A stretch of 44,992 nt of DNA from Oscillospiraceae bacterium (GTDB taxonomy: Bacteria > Bacillota > Clostridia > Oscillospirales > Acutalibacteraceae), in assembly GCA_015066385.1 (NCBI GenBank), contig SVOJ01000023.1:1-44992 (forward strand), in the 5' to 3' direction. The notes beneath the pieces are model-generated. The model searched no databases. It was given only the letters and a program-made list of their open reading frames with translations, and had not been told where the DNA came from. This document shows, in pieces, positions 8,452 to 14,851 of this stretch; position 1 is the first letter of the stretch, and the number at the start of each line of letters is the position of its first letter. A program made the position numbers and the translations under genes.

Positions 8452-10248
8452 ATGAAAAATCTTCTCAAAAAAACGGTCAGCATTTTGCTTTGTGTCACGA
8501 TGTTGTTCGGTTTATTCGGCATAAGCGGTTCGGGTGCATCTGTAACCCCCGTTATTTACATTGCCGATATTGTAAATTCACCGATATATTCCAATCCCAA
8601 TAAAGCATCCGCAGAGGCAGTTTTTTTGCCTGCAGAGGAAAAATTGAGAGAATCATTTCTTTTCATCGTGGTAGGTTTTATGTGTTATGCAGTGGCGGGA
8701 GAAGAAAAGCAGGGAAAAGATATGATTACAAGAGGAATCAATTCTCTTGTCAAGGATGTGGCCTGCAATGAATTCGGGGAAACGCAGGACGGGCTCGGTG
8801 TCAATGATTATAAATATCCGCTGTCTTATTATAAAGATGATCCTGCTGTTGTAACCGACCTTATGATGGCTTTCGATGCAGCTGAAAACAGCGCAGGACT
8901 TGAGCACTCCTATCTTTTTACATATGACTGGCGCTTGGATCCGCTTGAAAATGCTGCAAAACTGGATGACTTTATTGCACATGTCAAATCCAGAGAGGGT
9001 GCAAAAAAGGTTGCTTTGCTTTGCGCGGGGAACGGTGGTGTTGTTGCAAATGCTTATCTGTATGCGTTTGCCGATACGGCCGCGAATGATGTCGCTTCCT
9101 GTGTGTTCCTGAACTCTCCCTTGACCGGGCATAATCTTGTCGGTGATATTATGAGCGGGAATTTAACACACATCACCGATGAAAGCGAAAGCCTTCTTGA
9201 TTCACTGATTCAGATTTCAAAAATCGAACGTGCGAATGCGATGGTTCGTTATATCAATGATGACCCGCAGGGCCTTATCAAGCAGTTGTTTGACGATGTT
9301 TTCGGTTCAGACGAACTTATAAGCCGGTTGGGTTTTGCAATTATCTGGATTGTCAATGCCGCACTCGGCGGACAGAATGTATGGTCCGATATGGCAAAAA
9401 CATACAGCGATTTTCTGTCTGCAAACAAAGACGGCCTTTATACTGATTACCTGAGAGCATTCCTCGCCAATTCTCCCGGACTGTGGGCTCTTGTGCCGGA
9501 AGATAATTTTGATGATGCGCTGTATTTTATGTTCGGAAATGAAGAAATTTCCGCAAAACTTGAAAAGAAAATCAACGATTACCGCCCCGTGCAGGCTGCA
9601 ACCAAAACAACATTGCAGACTGCCAAAGACAATGGAATCAATGTTTGTCTTGTTGCAGGCTATAATATGCAGGTGCTGCCCATTTCGGGCACCATTGATC
9701 AGCACAGCGACAGCATGTTGCTGACCAAATATGCTTCGGCAGGTGCAACAACCGCAAAACACGGTTCTTCCGATATCCTTTCACAAAAAGTGAAAGACGG
9801 CCATGAACATCTTTCTCCCGATGAACAGATTGATGCCTCCACAGGCGCACTGCCCGAGCATACATGGTATATCCGCAATCTTCCCAATATGCGTTTTGAA
9901 AGCGAATCTGCCGCCGATTTTGTCACATGGCTGCTCATGAGCGATCATCAGCGGACCATCTGGGAAGAGCCTCGTTATCCGCAGTACTTGGCTTATTCAA
10001 AAAACAAGAAGATTGTTTCTGCACTCAGCAACGGTACCACGGTCTACTATTACGGCGATGCCAACGTGGACGGATTTGTAACGGCAGGCGATGCAAGACT
10101 TGCCTTGCGTGTTGCCGTCGGACTGGATACAATTCCGACCGAAATCGGTTTTGTTCTTGCCGATGTGGACTGCAACAGCGAAATCACGGCAGGCGATGCC
10201 CGTCAGATCCTGCGTTATTCCGTAGGCCTTGACCTTGGTGAAGAATAA
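8452..10248 (+). CDS. Secreted LCAT-like alpha/beta hydrolase with C-terminal dockerin
   Basis: The 598-residue product starts with a Sec signal peptide (basic KNLLKK then a hydrophobic core to about residue 28). The middle is related to lecithin:cholesterol acyltransferase-like hydrolases (GVNDY...YDWR...LLCAGNGG). At the nucleophile elbow, where GHSMGG is expected, the sequence is CAGNGG (residues 191-196), so Gly193 replaces the catalytic Ser and Ala192 the His. Residues about 534-597 form a type I dockerin with two F-hand calcium repeats (GDANVDGFVTAGDA and ADVDCNSEITAGDA). The ATG at 8452 is 8 nt after GGAGG. It may be a cohesin-docked binding protein or pseudoenzyme rather than an active lipase; no cohesin gene is in the window. 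Confidence 0.85.
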   Translation: MKNLLKKTVSILLCVTMLFGLFGISGSGASVTPVIYIADIVNSPIYSNPNKASAEAVFLPAEEKLRESFLFIVVGFMCYAVAGEEKQGKDMITRGINSLVKDVACNEFGETQDGLGVNDYKYPLSYYKDDPAVVTDLMMAFDAAENSAGLEHSYLFTYDWRLDPLENAAKLDDFIAHVKSREGAKKVALLCAGNGGVVANAYLYAFADTAANDVASCVFLNSPLTGHNLVGDIMSGNLTHITDESESLLDSLIQISKIERANAMVRYINDDPQGLIKQLFDDVFGSDELISRLGFAIIWIVNAALGGQNVWSDMAKTYSDFLSANKDGLYTDYLRAFLANSPGLWALVPEDNFDDALYFMFGNEEISAKLEKKINDYRPVQAATKTTLQTAKDNGINVCLVAGYNMQVLPISGTIDQHSDSMLLTKYASAGATTAKHGSSDILSQKVKDGHEHLSPDEQIDASTGALPEHTWYIRNLPNMRFESESAADFVTWLLMSDHQRTIWEEPRYPQYLAYSKNKKIVSALSNGTTVYYYGDANVDGFVTAGDARLALRVAVGLDTIPTEIGFVLADVDCNSEITAGDARQILRYSVGLDLGEE

Positions 10249-10265
10249 TAACGTAAATGCAAAGG

Positions 10266-10291
10266 CGGGTGCTTCGGCATCCGTTTTTTTT
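10266..10291 (+). terminator. Rho-independent terminator
   Basis: A 7-bp stem (CGGGTGC / GCATCCG, one G-U pair) with a stable TTCG tetraloop is followed by eight T residues, 18 bp after the dockerin gene stop. Confidence 0.92.
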
Positions 10292-10349
10292 ATCTGTTTG
10301 TTATTGCGATAAAAAGTAAATAATTTCCAACGTTAAAAGATAAATATTG

Positions 10350-10378
10350 TTGACATTGTAAATAAATCTACATATAAT
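10350..10378 (+). promoter_or_regulatory. Promoter and possible operator of the antitoxin gene
   Basis: A consensus TTGACA (10350-10355) and TATAAT (10373-10378) are separated by 17 bp. The dyad TGTA-AATAAATC-TACA lies in the spacer and could be the RelB-type autorepression site; that role is inferred. Confidence 0.8.
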
Positions 10379-10401
10379 ATAACATGAAAGGTGGAATATA
10401 A

Positions 10402-10680
10402 ATGGCTCAAACAAATGTAAATATCAGAATGGATTCGGAATTGAAGCAGCAACTCGATTTGTTTTGCAGTGAAATCGGAATCACAGCCAGTGCGGCATTT
10501 AATATTTTTGCAAAAGCAGTGGTAAGGCAGCAACGTATTCCTTTTGAACTGTCTCTTGATGTTCCGAATGAAACAACAAGACTTGCAATCGAAGAAGGAA
10601 GAAGAATTGCGCATGATAAAAATGCAAACAGATATGCAAGTATTGCTCAGTTGAGGACGGCTCTTGAAGATGAAGTATGA
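10402..10680 (+). CDS. RelB/DinJ-family antitoxin
   Basis: The 92-residue protein has the RelB/DinJ ribbon-helix-helix N-terminus (NVNIRMDSELKQQLDLFC then helix GITASAAFNIFAKAVV). The C-terminal part is acidic and toxin-binding. AAGGTGG lies 9 nt upstream of the ATG. It would normally neutralise a YafQ-type ribosome-dependent mRNA interferase encoded just downstream, but that toxin survives only as a remnant starting at 10670 (overlap of 11 bp). The antitoxin frame itself is intact, so it may act as a solitary DNA-binding regulator or an anti-addiction factor. Confidence 0.88.
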   Translation: MAQTNVNIRMDSELKQQLDLFCSEIGITASAAFNIFAKAVVRQQRIPFELSLDVPNETTRLAIEEGRRIAHDKNANRYASIAQLRTALEDEV

Positions 10681-10755
10681 TATTCAGTTCGTTTTGCTGA
10701 TGTGCTTGTGCTGATGCTGAACAGAACAGGCAGCCATTCCCAGCTTTTTAAATAA
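10670..10755 (+). pseudogene. YafQ-type toxin remnant, internal deletion
   Basis: An ATG at 10670 overlaps the antitoxin stop and encodes MKYDIQF, the normal start of YafQ/RelE toxins, then runs out of frame to a stop at 10712. In another frame, 10696-10755 encodes ADVLVLMLNRTGSHSQLFK and stop. The RTGSHSxLF ending is the conserved C-terminus of YafQ. A full gene would need about 270 bp and only 86 remain, so roughly 190 bp of the middle, with the catalytic core, is gone and the two ends are out of register. Confidence 0.82.
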
Positions 10756-10758
10756 AGC

Positions 10759-10790
10759 AATCCGCACTGCCGGTGCGGATTTATTTTATG
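10759..10790 (+). terminator. Rho-independent terminator of the toxin-antitoxin unit
   Basis: The stem AATCCGCAC / GTGCGGATT (10759-10767, 10773-10781) has a 5-nt loop and is followed by a T-rich tail. Confidence 0.82.
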
Positions 10791-10893
10791 CAATTATTTA
10801 AAAATCATTCATCAGCAAATGGTATGAAAATGCGAGGAAAATGGAGAAAATAAGAGCAAATGCGAAATATTTTAAAATTTCTTCAAAATGGTG

Positions 10894-10922
10894 TTGACAA
10901 ACCCATTTGAACATGATAATAT
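10894..10922 (+). promoter_or_regulatory. Promoter of rplM-rpsI
   Basis: TTGACA (10894-10899) is followed by an A/T-rich -10 region, GATAATAT (10915-10922). Spacing is 15 bp to GATAAT or 17 bp to TAATAT. The transcript would begin about 30 nt before the rplM start. Confidence 0.7.
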
Positions 10923-10959
10923 ACACGAGCAAAGATAAATGAAATCAGGAGGAACCACA

Positions 10960-11388
10960 ATGTCTACTTACATGGCAAACGCTGCTACTGTTGAGCGCGC
11001 ATGGTACGTTCTTGATGCTGAAGGCAAAACCCTCGGTGCTCTCGCTGTCGAAGCTGCTAACCTTCTTCGCGGCAAAAACAAGCCCACCTTCACTCCTCAC
11101 GTTGACTGCGGCGACAATGTTATCGTCATCAACGCTTCCAAGATCGTTCTGACCGGCAAAAAGCTCGAACAGAAACATTACTATCATCACACCGGCTACA
11201 TCGGCCACCTCAAGGATGTCAAATACGGCACCCTCATCAAAGAAAAACCCGAATTCGTCGTTGAAAAGGCAGTTAAAGGCATGCTTCCCAAGAACTCTCT
11301 CGGTAGTGCTGCTTTCACCCGTCTTCACGTTTATGCAGGTGCTGAACACAAACATGCTGCTCAGAAGCCCGCTAACTATGAATTTTAA
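10960..11388 (+). CDS. rplM: 50S ribosomal protein L13
   Basis: The 142-residue product is a full-length L13: [24 protein letters not shown] near the N-terminus, the conserved [13 protein letters not shown] at about residues 45-57, and [11 protein letters not shown] in the middle. L13 is an early-assembling 23S rRNA-binding protein. I chose the ATG at 10960 because AGGAGG lies 7 nt upstream; the longer frame starts inside the leader. rpsI follows after 20 bp, the usual rplM-rpsI pair. Confidence 0.98.
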   Translation: MSTYMANAATVERAWYVLDAEGKTLGALAVEAANLLRGKNKPTFTPHVDCGDNVIVINASKIVLTGKKLEQKHYYHHTGYIGHLKDVKYGTLIKEKPEFVVEKAVKGMLPKNSLGSAAFTRLHVYAGAEHKHAAQKPANYEF

Positions 11389-11408
11389 GGAAAGGGAGGC
11401 AAATTAAA

Positions 11409-11807
11409 ATGTACGAAGGCAATCCTTATTTCTATGGTACCGGCAGAAGAAAGAAATCTGTCGCTCGTGTCCGTGTATATCCCGGCACCGGCAAAATCAC
11501 CATCAATGACAGAGATATCGACAATTATTTCGGTCTTGAAACTCTCAAGCTCATCGTTCGTCAGCCTCTCACCTTGACCGGCACAGAAGAAAAGTTCGAC
11601 ATCGTCTGCCGTGTTGCAGGCGGCGGCGTTACCGGTCAGGCAGGCGCAATCCGCCACGGCCTTTCCCGTGCTCTTCTGCAGTATGACGAAGAACTCCGTT
11701 CTCCTCTCAAGAAGGCCGGTTTCCTTACCAGAGACCCCAGAATGAAGGAAAGAAAGAAATACGGTCTCAAAGGCGCTCGCCGTGCACCGCAGTTCTCCAA
11801 GAGATAA
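11409..11807 (+). CDS. rpsI: 30S ribosomal protein S9
   Basis: The 132-residue product is a complete S9 ([19 protein letters not shown] at the N-terminus, [15 protein letters not shown] in the middle). It ends in the conserved C-terminal tail QFSKR, whose last Arg reaches the P-site tRNA. GGGAGG precedes the ATG. The last codons (TTC TCC AAG AGA TAA, 11793-11807) are the anchor for a series of repeats downstream: the same peptide end recurs at 11946, 12100 and 14744. A known integration hotspot for some Firmicute integrative elements is the rpsI 3' end, and this locus shows the signs of such use. Confidence 0.98.
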   Translation: MYEGNPYFYGTGRRKKSVARVRVYPGTGKITINDRDIDNYFGLETLKLIVRQPLTLTGTEEKFDIVCRVAGGGVTGQAGAIRHGLSRALLQYDEELRSPLKKAGFLTRDPRMKERKKYGLKGARRAPQFSKR

Positions 11808-11825
11808 CAATTTATGTTTACTCTT

Positions 11826-11859
11826 CCCCGAAAGTCTTGCGATTTTCGGGGCTTTTTTT
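11826..11859 (+). terminator. rpsI terminator (first copy)
   Basis: The stem CCCCGAAA (11826-11833) and TTTCGGGG (11844-11851) is followed by a run of seven T residues. A diverged second copy lies at 11984, so the terminator travels with the repeated rpsI 3' end. Confidence 0.92.
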
Positions 11860-11869
11860 ATATCACGCC

Positions 11870-11963
11870 GAACTGCGGTCCTCGCGGCACAGCCGCTGCG
11901 GTCGAAGCTAAAAATGTGCCACCGGCACATTTTTTTAACGTTTCGAAGTTCAGCAAACGCTGA
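11870..11963 (+). repeat. Palindromic element, rpsI copy A, with FSKR-stop tail
   Basis: An 82-bp element (11870-11951) starts GAACTGCGGT, the inverse of the rpsI end ACCGCAGTTC, and ends in AGTTC. Inside are the stem CGCGGC/GCTGCG and a central perfect hairpin AATGTGCC/GGCACATT. The sequence then continues as AAG TTC AGC AAA CGC TGA (11946-11963), encoding KFSKR-stop with codons that differ from the host's QFSKR-stop. It has the same length as copy B at 12024, and the central stem differs from that copy by paired, compensating changes. Confidence 0.8.
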
Positions 11964-11983
11964 CCTTATATTTCTGCTTATTA

Positions 11984-12013
11984 CCCCGAAAGCTTTGTCT
12001 TTCGGGGCTTTTT
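11984..12013 (+). terminator. rpsI-type terminator (second copy)
   Basis: CCCCGAAAG (11984-11992) pairs with CTTTCGGGG (11999-12007), followed by a T tract. It follows the FSKR-stop of copy A at about the same distance as the first terminator follows rpsI, so gene end and terminator are duplicated together. Confidence 0.9.
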
Positions 12014-12023
12014 GTTGTTTGCT

Positions 12024-12117
12024 GAACTGCGGTCCTCGCAGCACAGCCGCTGCGGTCGAAGCTAAAAACAGTCCAGCGGACTGTTTTCTTAACGCTTCGA
12101 AGTTCTCCAAGAGATAA
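12024..12117 (+). repeat. Palindromic element, rpsI copy B, with FSKR-stop tail
   Basis: An 82-bp element (12024-12105) with ends GAACT and AGTTC. It holds stems CGCAGC/GCTGCG and AACAGTCC/GGACTGTT. It runs into AAG TTC TCC AAG AGA TAA (12100-12117), which encodes KFSKR-stop and is identical over TTCTCCAAGAGATAAC to the true rpsI end at 11793. This copy is the left boundary of the low-GC island. Confidence 0.8.
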
Positions 12118-12134
12118 CTTCTTCTCAAAAATTT

Positions 12135-12166
12135 CAGCTCTCACGCAAGTGGGGAGCTGTTTTTTT
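12135..12166 (+). terminator. Terminator following copy B
   Basis: CAGCTCTCAC and GTGGGGAGCTG form a stem with one bulge and a GCAA loop, followed by seven T. Close relatives lie at 14563 and 14777, each just after another copy of the rpsI end. Confidence 0.85.
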
Positions 12167-12226
12167 CTTGCTGAACACATTTTTGATAAAAAATATCCGA
12201 GTATTTTTATAATACTCGGATAACGG

Positions 12227-12775
12227 TTATTTGTTTATTTTTTTAAGTATGTCATCTAATAATTCTACTTGCTTTGCATTGTTTTTGGATATTTCAAGAA
12301 GCACCATTGTAAAGCAAACTATGATACCGCCCACAATTGCACCAAGCAAGGCACCGAAAATAAGTCCTTCTTCTTCATAAAACTGATATCCAAAAATAGC
12401 ACCGGCAGCAATCAGCATAAAGAAAAAAATTCCAATTACTAAAGAGGCAATATTTGTCCAAAAATCATTGGGGCGTGTTTTTTTAACTTTTTCTTCTTTT
12501 TCTTGTGCTCCGCTGTATTCCTCTTTTTGAATAGAGGCATTAGTTATGCAATTTCTTAAAATATCCTTTACAAATGTTTGCATATCGGAATTGTTTTCTA
12601 AGCAGTTATTAAGAGTATCTATTGATTCTATCTTTTTGCTTCTAAAGCTACTAGAATCAATTAAACTTTCACAATTATCTTTGCATCTTTTACAAATACA
12701 GGGGATGCATTGACCACCGTAACTGAACCACAAATTATCACTTTGGCCGCTGCAAATTGAACACTTATTTGCCAT
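12227..12775 (-). CDS. Zinc-ribbon membrane protein, accessory
   Basis: The 182-residue protein has four CxxC-like pairs at the N-terminus (CSIC at about 5-8, then CIPCICKRCKDNC at about 23-35), which look like a zinc-binding treble-clef or ribbon. A charged linker follows, then two hydrophobic helices (about 107-130 and 138-160) and a Lys-rich tail. I do not recognise the family. Its base composition is clearly AT-richer than rplM-rpsI, and it lies between two copies of the rpsI end, so it is cargo of a horizontally acquired segment. It is transcribed against the flanking genes. Confidence 0.65.
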   Translation of the reverse strand: MANKCSICSGQSDNLWFSYGGQCIPCICKRCKDNCESLIDSSSFRSKKIESIDTLNNCLENNSDMQTFVKDILRNCITNASIQKEEYSGAQEKEEKVKKTRPNDFWTNIASLVIGIFFFMLIAAGAIFGYQFYEEEGLIFGALLGAIVGGIIVCFTMVLLEISKNNAKQVELLDDILKKINK

Positions 12776-12890
12776 TCTTTTTTCCTCTTTCTTTTATTGT
12801 TTCTTACATTATAGCCCGAATACGGGCAATTGTCAAGTCAATGTCATGATTTTATAATGAAAGAAAATTCTGTGTTTCATTGGTGATATT

Positions 12891-13103
12891 GTGATAATTT
12901 ATGATAACTTATGGATTACTTTAAAAGAAAAAGGCATAAGTCAATATCGGTTAATAAAAGAATATGGTATCAGTTCCGGACAGCTTGACAGACTCCGAAA
13001 AAACGGAAATGTAAATGCGTATACGCTCAATACTTTATGTGAAATACTCGGATGTAAATTAGAAGACATTGCACAATATATTCCCGATGAAAAAACAGAA
13101 TAA
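12891..13103 (+). CDS. XRE/Cro-family HTH regulator
   Basis: The 70-residue protein is a single Cro/C1-type helix-turn-helix domain (MIIYDNLWITLKEKGISQ, then recognition helix GISSGQLDRLRKNGN, then TLNTLCEILGCKLEDI). It is of the small type common on integrative elements. The start is GTG at 12891; the MxxYDxLW opening matches the family and supports it. It probably controls mobility or cargo genes of the island. The following integrase is truncated, so its original target may be lost. Confidence 0.85.
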   Translation: MIIYDNLWITLKEKGISQYRLIKEYGISSGQLDRLRKNGNVNAYTLNTLCEILGCKLEDIAQYIPDEKTE

Positions 13104-13154
13104 TCGATATTAATCAACAAAAAAATAGACAGGGTTCAGCAATGCCCCTAATAA

Positions 13155-13334
13155 GTAACACACGAGCTCCGACATAGCAATGCAAGTCTTATGATAAATA
13201 AGGGTATTGTTGTTAATGTGGCTTCCGAGCATTTAGGCCATTGTAATATTGCAATTACGGGAGATATTTATTCCCATATCTTTGAGGAATACAAGGAGAG
13301 AATAGAAAAGTGTCTTGAAGATGACCTAATATAA
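13155..13334 (+). pseudogene. Tyrosine recombinase (integrase) C-terminal remnant
   Basis: An open stretch with no start encodes THELRHSNASLMI, then SEHLGH, then the nucleophile region TGDIYSHIFEEYK, ending at TAA 13332-13334. These are box II residues of phage-type integrases (HxLRHS with the catalytic Arg, HLGH, and the active-site Tyr in IYSH). A stop at 13152 closes the frame upstream, and the box I Arg and arm-binding domain are missing. It shows that the island was once integrase-mobilised. Confidence 0.88.
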
Positions 13335-13405
13335 ACAAACGGGGGAATTTTTAGACTCTCCCGTTTGCGTTCTATATTATTAAAATGTTAAAGCTATAAA
13401 AAGCG

Positions 13406-13434
13406 TTGACAAAACAAATTGCTCATGATATAAT
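13406..13434 (+). promoter_or_regulatory. Promoter of the two unknown island genes
   Basis: A consensus TTGACA (13406-13411) and TATAAT (13429-13434) are separated by 17 bp, about 70 bp ahead of the small gene at 13505. Confidence 0.8.
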
Positions 13435-13504
13435 ATTTTGGCTATCTTTTGCTATAATATTATTGAAGTATTATAGTAGTTACATGATTTTAGAAGGTAA
13501 TAGT

Positions 13505-13756
13505 ATGTATAATATGTCATCAAAAACCAAAAAAGCAATTGAAGAAACTGTGGGTTTGCCACTACAAAAAATTTCAAGCATGTCTGTTTTAGAAGAAAAA
13601 CAATGGGTTGAAAAAACAACCAAAAAAGAATTGGTATTTTCTCGTAATCGGCATTATGGGATTATTGGACGCGGCAATCCTTTATTGGCAAGAAAAAAAA
13701 TCAGAACAATGTCGTATGTCGACGATAAGATAGCTAGTATTATAGGGACTAAATAA
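13505..13756 (+). CDS. Small basic accessory protein of unknown function
   Basis: The 83-residue product is rich in Lys/Arg, with the segment SRNRHYGIIGRGNPLLARKK in its middle. There is no membrane segment or recognisable domain. I chose the ATG at 13505, which follows AGAAGG by 7 nt. The longer frame begins within the -35 element and cannot be translated from that promoter. It is low-GC and shares a transcript with the gene 15 bp downstream. Its association with a mobile island is clear; its function is not. Confidence 0.6.
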   Translation: MYNMSSKTKKAIEETVGLPLQKISSMSVLEEKQWVEKTTKKELVFSRNRHYGIIGRGNPLLARKKIRTMSYVDDKIASIIGTK

Positions 13757-13771
13757 AACGGTGATTTATTT

Positions 13772-14344
13772 ATGGCAACAAATGATGATGTTACAAAAGT
13801 CGAATTTGAAATCTATCAAACTTATCAGGATGTTATAGCTCCTTTAATTGCCACTCTTGAGGTTTTGGATAGTGAGTATCCAATAGAAATATTTAATGAA
13901 ATACGGTCTATATTTTTGCATTTATCTAGATATAAAGTGCAAAGTTCCGAAAAAGATGTGTTTACTGCAAAGAGACATGTAAAAAGAGCGATTTTAGATT
14001 GCTACAAATACATATGTGTTTCATATGCGGAAAAATTAGAGAAGTTTCGTATTGAATATAAAGAAGTTAATTTGAATTTGGCGGACAATGGAGAATTTTT
14101 GCCACAATTAAATAAATTGGATGTAGAGGCAAGAGAAAAACTATTTAAGGCAAAAGAGTTTGAAATTCAAACCCATTTAGAAGATAGTGAAGCAAATGAT
14201 AATTATTTATATTCCTTATATGAAGAAGCATATCTGTCGTATAAAGGGGTAAATGACTTTATTACAGACTCAAATGAAGCTATACAGTTTTGTTGCTCAG
14301 AAACAAAAAAGAGTGATATGATAAATAAGGCATCGTTGGCATAA
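13772..14344 (+). CDS. Helical accessory protein, C-terminal membrane anchor frameshifted
   Basis: The 190-residue protein is mostly helical and acidic (for example VEFEIYQTYQDVIAPLIATL and EAREKLFKAKEFEIQTHL). No family is recognised. Immediately after the last codons, in the -1 frame, 14329-14400 reads GIVGIIGFVVGVAGIIISIL and ends with a stop at 14398-14400. That is a typical tail-anchor helix. Restoring one G near 14330 (AAG GGC instead of AAG GC) would join the two, so a single-base deletion has probably removed the anchor. A dnaX-type A-AAA-AAG heptamer lies at 14304-14310, but a -1 slip there meets TGA at once. Confidence 0.6.
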   Translation: MATNDDVTKVEFEIYQTYQDVIAPLIATLEVLDSEYPIEIFNEIRSIFLHLSRYKVQSSEKDVFTAKRHVKRAILDCYKYICVSYAEKLEKFRIEYKEVNLNLADNGEFLPQLNKLDVEAREKLFKAKEFEIQTHLEDSEANDNYLYSLYEEAYLSYKGVNDFITDSNEAIQFCCSETKKSDMINKASLA

Positions 14345-14411
14345 TTGGTTTCGTTGTTGGTGTTGCTGGCATTATCATTTCAATCCTTATGTCAATTTAA
14401 ACATTTTGTTT

Positions 14412-14522
14412 TTTGGTGCAAATTTGGTGCAAAACTTTATGAAACAACAAATGATATTCAATTTTGACAAAACAAAACCGCACAATATAAACGATTTTCA
14501 ACAATATTGCACAATATAAACG
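14412..14522 (+). repeat. Arm-site-like direct repeats at the island's right end
   Basis: TTTGGTGCAAA is repeated head to tail (14412-14422 and 14423-14433). GCACAATATAAACG occurs twice (14480-14493 and 14509-14522). They sit 15-125 bp before the right copy of the att-like core. Paired short direct repeats beside a core are the usual layout of integrase arm-type sites in attP; that assignment is inference. Confidence 0.6.
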
Positions 14523-14535
14523 GTATGCTAAAAAC

Positions 14536-14548
14536 CCCAAGAGATAAC
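14536..14548 (+). repeat. Right att-like core copy (rpsI end)
   Basis: CCAAGAGATAAC, the last bases of rpsI, recurs here. Together with the copy at 12107-12118 it brackets the low-GC segment of about 2.4 kb that contains the integrase remnant. The bases before it (AAAAACC) are not from rpsI, as expected for an attR junction. Confidence 0.7.
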
Positions 14549-14562
14549 TATTTCTCAATTTT

Positions 14563-14594
14563 CAGCACTCACGTAAGTGGGTGCTGTTTTTTTT
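14563..14594 (+). terminator. Terminator after the right att-like core
   Basis: CAGCAC (14563-14568) pairs with GTGCTG (14581-14586), with an inner TCAC/GTGG stem and eight T. It is homologous to the terminators at 12135 and 14777. Confidence 0.85.
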
Positions 14595-14605
14595 GTTTCT
14601 GCACA

Positions 14606-14761
14606 GAATTGCGGTCCTCGCAGCACAACCGCTGCGGTCGAAGCTAAAAACAGTCTGATGGAATCGTCCCCTTTTGTCTGCTTCGCAGACATTTTCCCCA
14701 CACTGTGGGGAAATCTTCACCGGACTGTTTTCGTAACGCTTCGAAGTTCTCCAAGAGATAA
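14606..14761 (+). repeat. Palindromic element, rpsI copy C, with FSKR-stop tail
   Basis: The element (14606-14749) matches copies A and B at both ends (GAATTGCGGTCCTCGCAGCA on the left, CGCTTCGAAGTTC on the right). Its centre is opened by a 60-bp module (14665-14724) with hairpins TGTCTGC/GCAGACA and TTTCCCCACACTGTGGGGAAA. AAG TTC TCC AAG AGA TAA (14744-14761) again encodes KFSKR-stop. The same module sits inside the tRNA-Arg element at 15819-15877. Confidence 0.78.
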
Positions 14762-14776
14762 TTGTTTCTCAAGTTT

Positions 14777-14807
14777 CAGCTCTCACGCAAGTGGGAACTG
14801 TTTTTTT
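14777..14807 (+). terminator. Terminator after copy C
   Basis: CAGCTCTCAC / GTGGGAACTG with a GCAA loop and seven T; third member of the terminator series. It probably marks the original chromosomal DNA downstream of rpsI. Confidence 0.75.
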
Positions 14808-14819
14808 AGTTTCTACACG

Positions 14820-14851
14820 GAACTGCGATCCTCGCAGCACAGTTGCTACAC
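14820..14851 (+). repeat. Truncated palindromic element, copy D
   Basis: GAACTGCGATCCTCGCAGCA and the following bases match the left arm of copies A-C. The match then stops, so this is a decayed left half. Nothing else is seen between it and the promoter of the next gene. Confidence 0.6.

Noticed and set aside
11870-12105. Integron attC sites
   Set aside because: The imperfect palindromes and tandem layout are suggestive, but no GTTRRRY core pairs, no cassette ORFs between sites and no integron integrase are seen.
11782-12117. Open frame of 111 codons through copies A and B ending in KFSKR
   Set aside because: It crosses two terminators and the palindromic elements. Only the last few codons are meaningful, as a relic of the rpsI end, so it is not listed as a gene.
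14304-14310. A-AAA-AAG slippery heptamer as a programmed frameshift site
   Set aside because: It is in the right frame, but a -1 slip meets TGA two codons later and cannot reach the membrane helix. A one-base deletion near 14330 explains the break better.
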